DNA of 64,000 nucleotides from the NCBI GenBank assembly GCA_019914945.1, contig CM034099.1, positions 1,984,001-2,048,000 of the forward strand, read 5' to 3'. Each line of letters starts with the position of its first letter. Position 1 is the first letter of the stretch. The notes below the pieces were generated by a model that worked only from the letters and a program-made list of their open reading frames with translations, had not been told where the DNA came from and made no database searches. Positions 54,134 to 64,000 of this stretch are shown piece after piece. The DNA is from Typha latifolia. Taxonomy: Eukaryota > Streptophyta > Magnoliopsida > Poales > Typhaceae. The translations under genes and the position numbers were made by a program.

Positions 54134-57100
54134 TTAACGGTCAATCCAATCCTTGAACAGTAGCATCATATAAAGGGGGCCGTTGACAGCAGCAATAATT
54201 ATAAGCAACTTCAAAACCCGAAACAATCGCTGGATTAGTTTCCTTGCCTTTGATTTGCCCAATCGATGCAATCTTCCTGTGTTATCCGATTTTACTTCTG
54301 TGCCCATCTCTACCAAAACAGATGCATCTGGCTCTTGCAAGTGCTTTCGTGCTGTTGGCCTTGCCACGACACTGCTCCTGTTATGAGAATAAATTATTCT
54401 GGTGCTAGTGAAATTATAACTATCTTTCTATAGCAATGATAATAAGGAAAGAAACTAGGCAAAATAGGAAAAGTAACATTGCACCATGACAGCATTTTTA
54501 TTCGTATCACCTAATTCCGATCAATCAGTAAGTACTTGCATGCATAGTTTGTGAGCAGATATATATCCATACCTTCCTGTTGCTCCCACATCTGTCTTTG
54601 CAACTGGGATTTTTGTCACACTTTTCTTGACAAGATGCATTGATCCCTCTGCATCCCAAATCATTTCGTAATCACAGTCTTCCTCTTCATTCTTCTCTTT
54701 AGATGTGGCTGTCAAGTTTGTTCCAATTTCTTTGATGAAATTCAAAATTTTAATAGCATAGTTGCAACAGCCAAAACCATTTGTAGGCCAAACCACGAGC
54801 AGAAAAAGAGTTAATGCAAATTGGCATAGATACCTGACAATATAAGCCCCGAAATTATTGATGGATTGCAGTTTCAGTAGAAGTTAATACGATTGAATTA
54901 TATATGTGGTAGTAGTAATACCAGATATAAATATGAGTTTGCATAGGAAGGAAACACAGATGAGTAGAAACTGCATCTTTTGCTTCAGTTGCATTTAGTG
55001 ATGACCCAGCAGCCATCAGCATGAACGACGGATAAAGGTTTCCCTGCTGCCAGCTAAGAGTCCCAACGGTATGCTGCAATTATTCAAAATGTTTAGACCC
55101 ATAGAAAACGACGACATGAATATGCTGCTGCATCCTTACCTCTGTTATAGACCCAAAAGGAGTTGAGTGAACAACTGTACAATGGTCGTGATCATGACCA
55201 GACAATACAAGTGCCTGTAAAAAATCAATCATAACAAACAGATTTTGATGGGGTTTCATGTAATATCTCGGAAAACTGCCTAATAAACAGATGTTTACCG
55301 GTCTTATGATGTCTAGTAAACGTTCCGATGTTTCCTTGCTTAAATAGTTCTGATACCTGGATCAATACAGAAAATTTATGCTCAAGTTATATATATTTCA
55401 TTCATTAAAACTAATATTGTTGTGTGTAAACCATGTGTTTACAGATTACAGAATCTAAACCAGTAGCAAACAAAGTTAAGCAGATAAATTGTAGATTGGA
55501 AATAAAGCTAAATTATTTACCAACATGAAAAAAGCATATCACTGTGCTAGATGCTTGAGCAATATGAACGATAAAGAAAGGACTCACGTGATTCCTTGGC
55601 CAAGAGCAGCATAAGAAACTCTCTGCAAAAGATGGAGAATACGTTTAGTTGCATCAGAAAAGCAAAACCGTAATGATCTTCAGATATGCTACGTGCAGGA
55701 TGGTGGTGGTAGGGTCTGTCTGTCTGCACACACCCACACCAGAGAGATGGCACTAATTCAGAGGCAGGAATTCCTCAGACTGCTCAATGAGAGAAGGATA
55801 CACATTCACCTAGTGAAGCTTGTTTAAGAAGAAAATCCAAATAAAGGAGAGGTGTGCTCGTGGAAAGTAGTTTACCAATTACCAAATGTTTTCAGTAAGA
55901 GATGCAGGGAAGGTGGTAGAGTACCTGATTGATAACAGGGGAAGAACGATAGGGTCCACATGGAGTGTCATCAGGACGATAGAGGGGAATGTGTGTCAGT
56001 AGAATCCTTGGATTTGACTTGACATCTTAAAAAAGGACACATAATAATGAAATTATTATACCTCAAATAATCAAATTCAGCGGTAGAATTAAGATCTAGC
56101 AAAATAACATATCATACCGTTTGATATGTTTCTAATAAACTCCCAGGATAAGGTCGTTGCCTTTCCTTGTTCTTTTCCTGCTGCATATCAATAAAAACAA
56201 TGATCATATAACTGCAAGTATTGTCATGTATGCAGGGCACAAATAAGCCTCCAAAGTACAAACTCGTCAAGGACAGAACTAATTCATACCCTAAAGGAAG
56301 AAGGAACATGTTTAAGGGATTTTTATGTCGAAAAATTTCAGTGAGAATATGCATAAAACAAGTTGTATCACAAAGAAAAGAAAACAGCAAAAATACTTTA
56401 GTTCTATTACTTACCATCAAGAGTTTGAGCATCAACAACAATAAAGTCCACCTTCCCAAAAGAGAAATGATAATTTCTATCTCCAAATTCTTTCTCATAA
56501 CGATCGATCACCTAAAGGAAGAAGATCCCCTTGCTAATCAATTCTTGGAGAACCAAATGTACAAAAAAATAATAATAATAACAAAATGAAAGGACAAAAT
56601 AGTATATATTTGTGTTCTGCTCAACTGTCAAAAAGGAAGCTGGTTGATTAATATGAATTTCCAAGCAAGAAAACCAGAAACACTAGTGATCATCCTTCTT
56701 CAAATTATTATCATAAAATATTTATGGATACCCTGTGCTGTCAAGGACATATTATGGAGTATGGAAGGTAAGAGTGAAAACCAAACTAGAAAATATGGTC
56801 TGATAAAATGGGCAGATACACATAAGAGTTAAAGACTAAATTCACTTTTACAATTTGTTGGTTTCACTGAACAGGCTAATCTGGTCCTTCACAGTAGAGT
56901 AGGATCAATATACAGATTCCAATCTTCCCACAATTTTTTACTCCTCAAAGTAATCCCAGAAATCATGATGGATTGTGATTTGATTACTAATTGCCAATGA
57001 AGCAGCAGAGAAAGTGACAAGAAATCCAACAGTTGAATTCAAAAAGTACATTACAAGAGTAAAACTGGACCTTGCATGGATTATCTAGTTTCAATGGTAC

Positions 57101-59397
57101 TTAATCATCTTCCCCTTTATAGTGGTGGCCTTTATATGTCTTATGTTCATTGTCTTTACCATTTCTTTTTTGGCTCTTTCTCCATGGACATGTTAATCCT
57201 GTTTTTTTAATTCTTTGGATGCTCTACTTTATGCAACATGGCTATCAAGATTGAATCATATCAGACAGCTTCTTATACTATGTACAAATTGTACAGTTAT
57301 CAATCAGTAAAATAGCTAAAATTGTAACAATTAACTACCTTGGGATGCTGTGAATGAAAAGCTCCATAGCCAATATCATGATTTCCAGAAAGATAGTAGA
57401 TTGGAATACCAGCACTTCTTTTATGGTCATCTAATCCAAAGATATGCTTAAAACGGCTAAGCGATTCCTGCCACCTGTGAGTGTTAAGAACATCAAGGAC
57501 AGCATTAGAGATATGACAACTAATCAACTATGACTATTAAGTTCCCAAGTAGGTTGCTATAGCTACATGAATCATACACTGCTGGATGTCATGTGGTGCA
57601 CAGATTAGATGAAAATCAAAGACGACAGATTTTTTAACAATAAGTACACTTTCTGCACCAACAATGGGGAAAGAAAGCATAGCAAGAGTGCACAATTTCA
57701 GCTCATCGTGATCACATGTTGTGATGCTATGTGGTCATGCATATATTTAAAACTAATATGGCTTCAAGGAATCACAGCAGAAAGAATGAGTAATTGTCTA
57801 AATTTGAAAACAGGAGGTGTTGTCAGAATAAGTCCAACTGTATTATCTTCATTCTTCACTTTCAACAGAAACATAATACCTAAAAACAATTGAAAAAGAC
57901 AAACCCCCACTTCAATTTGCAACAGCTATATGAATTAGCTAATTATTTACTAGTATAGATAACTTTGTATTTACTATTTTTCCTCCTCCAATATCCCATT
58001 AAAGATGCTTCATTATCAGAAATTTAATATCTATAAAAGAAAATTTGTCAATGAACATTAATTAAATATGTAAGCTGAATGCATTCATTAGTAAAATTAG
58101 TGGATCTATATAATATAATCATCACCCCTAATATCAATAAGTGATATGTGTATATTTTGGAGATCACCCTAAGGATTGTAAAATCTGAAGAAATGAGTGG
58201 ATACTCTCTGAATCAATTGAATACATTCTGCAACAAAATCTATGGCAATCATCAATCCAGAAAAAGAAATGCATATTTGATTACTAATTCCACTGAAGCA
58301 AATATTTCATGGAATCAAATATAAAAATAAATTAGGCTAATTTTGGAAAATGAAATTGAAGATGAGAATGACAATCAAACAAGTCATGCCTTACTCTTCA
58401 TCTGATAAATAGGGGCCCCCGTCAAAATGATCGCCCAAAAATATGATCAAATCAGGTCCAAATGGCATTATAGATGAATAAAAAGATCGTCTCATGTTCA
58501 AATCTGTATAGAACTGGGCAGCCTCCAAAGCAAGTGACTTTGGAGTGAGACCAAGGGAGGTTCTGTCCATGAGCTGTTAGGAGAACTTGTTTTTAGAATA
58601 AAATAAGATAAATGCTCTTCCAAGAGAAACAATACCCAATTTTACTCATATGTGTAATTGTACTGAAGTAGGATATATGTAGTTTTGCAAGGGAGCTTAT
58701 GAGGAAAGAGTATGTGACCTGTGGATCAGCCAGCACAGCGATCCTCACTTGATAATCACCATTCTGCATAATAAAATGATGAGGAATTAATTTACCCAAA
58801 CTATGCTAGTAAGCAATCCAGAGCATGAAGGAGAGTACCACTTCAGTGAAAGGGAAGATGGGTTGTCTCAAACTTCATAAGTTTTGATTGTATTACTTCA
58901 ACTAGTTTAGATATGTACCAGAATCTAATAATGTCCGACTTATCTCACCATGTTTCATGAGGTAGAATCACAAGTCATGCTATGGGAAGCACATGGCTTG
59001 TGCATTTCGTTAGGAGCAAGAACTGCTAGTAGCAACTCGGATCATGCCAAGTATGTCTTTAAATCCACAATTTACAGGAAAAACTAGTCAAATGCAATGA
59101 GATATGGAACTGGAATGAAACAAACAGGTCGATATCTTTACGAAATGCAAGGATAATATTGCCAAGACGATAACTTTCCCTCTCAATTAGGTCTGATTCT
59201 TCACAAAGATGCAGAGTTATTAACCAAAGTCCCAAGAATCGGTCTGAGAAGCTTACCGTGGAATGGAGTTGAGGCCATGAGCAGGACCAGAGTGGGATCC
59301 AGTAGGAAACCATCTCGCCGTAGAGGAGAGTGGCAGCCCACAGGCAACAGAGGAATACGGTCAACTGCGATAGGCTCTGCATCGCTGCTGCAACCAA
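54134..59397 (-). CDS. Cdc1/PGAP5-like calcineurin-type metallophosphoesterase
   Basis: Thirteen exons (59257-59397, 58719-58763, 58395-58573, 57339-57474, 56415-56511, 56118-56180, 55925-56025, 55588-55622, 55299-55356, 55140-55214, 54922-55073, 54573-54833, 54134-54377) give 528 residues. It has an N-terminal membrane anchor (about 10-35), metal-binding motifs ADPQ (59-62), GDHFDGG (109-115), GNHD (152-155), THIPLYRP and SGHDHDH (290-296), then hydrophobic segments [14 protein letters not shown] and [20 protein letters not shown] near the C-terminus. The motif set and terminal anchors match the Cdc1/Ted1/PGAP5 group, ER/Golgi enzymes that in yeast and animals remodel ethanolamine phosphate on GPI anchors. 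The plant substrate is inferred. Exon 6 has a NAGNAG acceptor, so a 527-residue form is possible. The start MVAAAMQS could also be read from the second Met. Confidence 0.88.
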
Positions 59398-59826
59398 GAT
59401 CGATCGATCCTTCTCTCTCGTGACGACGAGACGAAGAACGAAAGGGGAAAATTTTCAACGATGGCAATGGAATCCGATTGCCCGTTAAGGCGATCCGTTT
59501 CGGACCTAACTTGTCGGGTTTGGACCGCTAGTTTCTTGTGACCTGGTCACTTAGTGGAGTCGGGTCGGATTTGTATAAGTTAATGGAATTCGGTGCAGTT
59601 TTGAGCATCCATTACTTTATCTTTAATTTTTTTTTTCAAAGGGTCAAGTTTACCTACAACTCGTGTAATACATTTAAAAAGGACAAAAATAATCCGGTTG
59701 CAACTTGTTTTCAGAATACGTGAGGCTTCGAAACAATTGCCATTTGCCAATGTATTAAGTGCTCTAAATTTTTTGACAATTTTAAACGTTTAAACATTGA
59801 ATAAACCTGTTTTCCAAAACAAAAAC

Positions 59827-59863
<37 letters not shown>

Positions 59864-60122
59864 CCATTGACTAAGTTAATAATGACCATGACAGAACAAT
59901 CAAAGATAACGTCATGTTTCCGGCTAAAGGGAATGGCCTCCAAAACTAAATAATGCAGTACCAGGAAAAGTACTGAATTGGCCTCTAATTCAAAATAGTA
60001 TGCTTGACAAGCTCAGGTACAATTAAGAATCCATCTATGGATAAGTTACATACAAGCAAAAGAGATTATAAAGCAAGAAAAAGAAAAGGAAAAGCAACTC
60101 CGCCAAATTGAATTGAAACTTC
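59398..60122. other. metallophosphoesterase promoter and CLASRP 3' UTR
   Basis: A compact 0.7-kb spacer between two minus-strand genes, holding the phosphoesterase promoter and the 3' UTR of the SR-related gene. It contains the A/TA microsatellite at 59827-59863. No gene seen. Confidence 0.6.
59827..59863. repeat. poly(A) plus TA microsatellite
   Basis: An A run of about 15 followed by about 11 TA units. Confidence 0.9.
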
Positions 60123-63100
60123 TCAGTATCTGGATCGGGATCGGCTTCGTAACCTGCAATTGCATAGCCTCTGTCAACTTTTATTCTCTGAACAAGCAAT
60201 CCAAGCAATATAAAGTCCACTCAGGGTGGTGCATAATACAAGAGATAATTACCTAGGTGAATGAGAACGGGAGTGAGACCGGGAAGATCGAGAATGATAA
60301 CTCACAGGGCTCCTGCTCCTACCATGGCTTCTATTATGCCGACTTCTTCTGCATACAAGTGAAAAATGGCAACCTCAAATTATAAGGTTGAAAATATCAA
60401 AAGAAAATGGGCATCCTTGACTATTCCATAACCAGTTTTTTAAGCAACAAGTGGTGGAAGGCGGAATCTAAACTCACTCATACAATAATATTTACTTGAA
60501 GTACCTTGGTGGAGAACGGCTTCGGCTTCTACTGATGCTGCGATGCCTATAACGACTTATTCTACTTGTTTCTGCAAGTTTTTCCAACCTTTGTCTCTCC
60601 TGCTCCCGCTTTTTAGACATCTCAGCAGCAGTGTCCTTTCGAACTGTTGTAGACAAAGAATCATCAGCAGATACAAAAAACTCAAGACAACCAATATACC
60701 ACTAAGATACTGCCATAACATGTTCTCCTTTTAAACTGACGAGTAGCACTGCATCTTGGATATATTAGAAAACTTACTTTGCTTATTCAGTTGTTTACTC
60801 ATTATCCGTTTAAGACGTTCTTGAGGTGTTTCCTTCTTTTCACCCTGTTGGGGTTTAGAAGGGCCTCCAGTGGCAGTTTTGTTTAGTTTTGCTAGTGCTG
60901 ATGACGTGCTGACGTTCAGAAGACAGCAATTGAAAATATTAGTAACAGACCTCGTATCACTGTATATTTCATTACAGAAAAGGCAGTAAAGTATACAAGT
61001 AAAACCTACAGATGACTTAAGGACATTATTATAGTAGGTCATACACTAGCTAGCTGATAGATTAGCATACCATATTGGTGCAACCTAGGCCTTTTAGGAA
61101 ACCTCCTTTCGTACATGAAATCATATATGAAGAAGTGAAGATAATTAAGTCTACCTGATAGATGGTTTCAAAACTTTAATATTCTTTTCCTGTTCTACAG
61201 AAAGAGAAGATGCAGGATCAATATGAAGTGCCTCAAGAATTCGACCACCTGATGGCCTGCAGACAAGAGAAAGCATTATAGATGACCACAGGAGAAACAA
61301 GATATTAAGTCAGGCAATCCGGGGTGATCATAGTGGAATGATTTATGAAAAGTATCTGTGCATGTGCTTTGATGAAAGCAACATATGTTCTGAAAGTTAA
61401 TCAGCTTGTATCCCGCATAACCCAACACTATCCTAGAACTCTCCAAACCATGTCGACAAACCCTAGCCTTCACCTAAACCCAAGTCCTATATATTCAGGT
61501 TTATGGAACCAGAAGGACCACCGGAATAAGCTGCAGCAGAGAAACATTGTCAAATCTATCTTTGCAAGTACTAAAGGTCGAGTGCCCCGACCGGTTAAGT
61601 AGATCAGCTTGCAGTGGAGATGATGGTGGAGAGACCCCTTCCACCTTTTGATCATCAATGTCAGCTGAACCACCAAATTCAGTAATATACTCAATTTTGA
61701 CAGGCTTTGACTTGCTTCGATGACCATTATCAGCATATCCATCACGATCATGCCGTCTCGCATATGAAGGTGACCGTGACCTTGAATGGGATCATAAGTC
61801 AATACTCAGAAAGGGATTCATTAAACTAATCAACCAAAGCTTCTCTGAAAGCACACTACATACATTTTGCTCCGAGGATAAGCTTCATACGTGGGACTTC
61901 GTCGTGGTTCCCTGAATAATCATGTCAAACTTCAGATTAGCAATAGATGAACATATAGCTTTGTCGAAGCGCTCACTACCTTATTTGAAAGCAAACTAGA
62001 AGTATTATGACTTTACCTGTAGGGATCATGATGTGCTCTTCCAATTGAACGTGCCACCTCCCTTTCCTTTTCCCTTTCCATTTGAGAAGCTTTCCTTCTT
62101 TCCTTGCGACTTAATTTTCTCTGCAAACTCTAGATGCATAAGATCCTCATTGAGAATAAGATTATCTAAGTAATGCTGCTAGAAACCTTACAATAGAAGG
62201 ATCTCCTTTAATAACTTCCTTCTGTCGTCTCTCTTCCTCTTTGGCCTTTTTGTCCATATAGATGAGCCAGTTATATCTCTTGACACCAAATTCTTTTGCA
62301 ATTATTTCCATTCCTTCATCATTACTGTCGTCACTGCTAAAGTATTTTTCATCAGCATCATCTTCGTCATCATCATCCTCATCGTCCGTATCCATATTCT
62401 GGGATTCTGCACTAGCATCTTCTTTGTAGGAGAATCCCACCTGTGAGTACGAGCCCTTGCTTACTGGAGGCTGTGATGAATGTGATCTGTGTGGAGAAAA
62501 TGAGAAAGCAAACATGACTTAATTGACAGAGTAGAAGTGCTACTGGTAATATGAATGCAACAGCATCTTCAAGTGTTTGCCAGTTAAACTGCCCATAATG
62601 GGAAAACATAAGTGGGTTAGAATCATAGAAACAATCTTTTCAGAGATAGGAGGAAGGCTAACTATGTCTTGCCCTCTACTGACACTACATTTGTATATTG
62701 GTTTTAAAATTATGAGCAGTTTAAGATGCAAACACTTGAAGATGTGGCAAGATGGCATCAAATGATGGTGCAAGATGCAATTTTCAATCATCATAGTAAG
62801 TGATGAACAATTAGAAATCTGGAAGTGCCACTGTAAGGCCTCATCAAGCATGTGTCAAGGCAGTTAGAAAACTATAACAAACTATAATATGTCATTATTT
62901 CGGGAACGCTCTTCAATAATATCCAACTGTTCGAAAAGGTTGCATATTTTACTATTCTTTATTCTAAGAGAAAATGGATGCTCTCCTCCATCCTGAACCA
63001 TACCTAGTTGGCCTGGCCTTCCAAGCACCAATTGTGTAAACCTTACAGACTGAAGGGCCCCCTTGAGTGGGGCTGTACTTTGTTTCTACCCATGAATTAA

Positions 63101-63906
63101 ACTAGTTTACAAACTATATATATTTCTTCTGAAAAAAAAAATGAACCAATAACCTAGTGGCCAGTTGTGATCTCTAACTAGGTCAACATCCTATCCAGTT
63201 CTATTTAATCTTTTGAGCATATAGATCCCACAAGTTAACAATTGTTACAATTCCTTGAGCTACTAGTTAAATACTTCAAGAACTTAAAACAATGGCAATT
63301 CAGAAGATATGACAATATAATTAATTAATTAACAATTATATCCGAACCTCAAAGGAAAAAAAATTACCCCTCAAATGTAAAGGGAATAGCAGTCTTTGCC
63401 TCCAACTCCTGGTGAACATGTTGCAAACCTTCTTCATCATTAACTGTATACAGACAAAGTTTAGACCATGAAAATAACTTAAACTTATTATCATATAAGA
63501 TAAGCAGAAAAGTTTCCTTGTTATAGGCTTTATGACCGAATAGGAACTGGAAACAAGAAGCGAAAATGATATTAAGATTATTATAAAAAAAAAACAAAAA
63601 GTACCGACATCCTCTGCGCCGATGCTTAATTAAATCCCGATAACGTTCAAAATTAACAAACTCCTCTAGCTCTTCTTCTTCCTCAGTCTTCTCATGAACT
63701 CGAAAAGGACGTGAACCAGAATCACGAATAAAATCCAGTAATGCACGACCATCAAATCTGCCAAGCAAGAAAACTAAATTTGTTTACTATTATCCTGGTT
63801 GATTTGTGATTATAATCCGAGCAGTTATTTAGGATTTCTGGTTGATAAATAATGCGATAGGGCTTACCTGTCAATCAAAATATCTTGCTTTCCATTCCAA
63901 GGTATC
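60123..63906 (-). CDS. CLASRP: CLASRP-type SR-related splicing protein, 5' part beyond the window
   Basis: Twelve exons are visible (63868-63906, 63609-63757, 63368-63443, 62192-62486, 62017-62120, 61864-61911, 61592-61780, 61155-61256, 60778-60908, 60505-60643, 60253-60348, 60123-60153), about 465 codons. The first exons encode the SWAP-type N-terminal domain (IPWNGKQDILIDRFDGRALL, VNFERYRDLIKHRRRG, EEGLQHVHQELEAK). Then come VSKGSYSQVGFSY, an acidic run, KEFGVKRYNWLIYMDKKAKE and GDPSIRKLSRKERR, and a C-terminal RS region ending SRSRSRY. Relatives bind CLK kinases and influence alternative splicing. By comparison with relatives, about 70 N-terminal residues are missing past the right edge; the intron at 63907-64000 runs off. 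The junction at 61592 (CG before GTCGGG) is the least certain. Confidence 0.88.
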
Positions 63907-64000
63907 CTGAAATAGAAAAAATAAAGAAGCAATTATCCAACAAGAATTAAATATCTTGAATATTCAAAACTTGAGTATAGCATTTGAAATGAAGGCATGC

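Overview
The window is nuclear DNA from a flowering plant. Genes are split by many GT-AG introns, spacers are AT-rich, and plant-only families are present (phytoene desaturase, ATL RING-H2, STRUBBELIG-family receptor kinase, P3A H+-ATPase). A monocot outside the grasses is my guess from overall protein resemblance, because the coding sequence lacks the high-GC 5' bias of grass genes; species cannot be fixed from the sequence alone. No bacterial operon, CRISPR array, tRNA or rRNA gene was seen.

Layout, left to right: a possible edge exon (1-110, minus); an intronless ATL-type RING-H2 ubiquitin ligase (2104-2985, minus); a 5'-truncated LINE remnant with a perfect 12-bp target-site duplication (3401-3967); a GRF-interacting factor (GIF, 6090-9551, plus); an SRF-type LRR receptor (pseudo)kinase (12175-18961, plus); 26S proteasome ATPase RPT1 (20072-24117, minus); an AHA10/PH5-type P3A H+-ATPase with 21 coding exons (25102-34018, minus); splicing factor PRP17/CDC40 (35937-38560, minus); phytoene desaturase PDS (39643-45690, plus), divergent from PRP17 across a short shared promoter; a CAX2-type vacuolar cation/H+ exchanger (47086-52376, minus); a Cdc1/PGAP5-like metallophosphoesterase (54134-59397, minus); and a CLASRP-type SR-related splicing protein running off the right edge (60123-63906, minus).

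These are ordinary single-copy-looking housekeeping and regulatory genes and do not form a cluster. The loose functional links are two splicing proteins, two proteasome/ubiquitin genes, and a proton pump near an H+-driven vacuolar exchanger; I treat these as coincidence. Exon boundaries were worked out by hand from reading-frame continuity, splice consensus and family similarity, and each model closes in frame from start to stop (except the edge genes).

I found no convincing new biological system. The most interesting signals are in gene architecture: a 66-bp tandem duplication that copies a splice acceptor inside RPT1; two non-canonical GC-AG introns in the H+-ATPase; terminal micro-exons that set the last residues of PRP17 and CAX; a NAGNAG acceptor; competing last-exon acceptors in CLASRP; a GGATAA motif cluster in the PRP17/PDS divergent promoter; and several foldback or terminal-inverted-repeat elements in introns and spacers.
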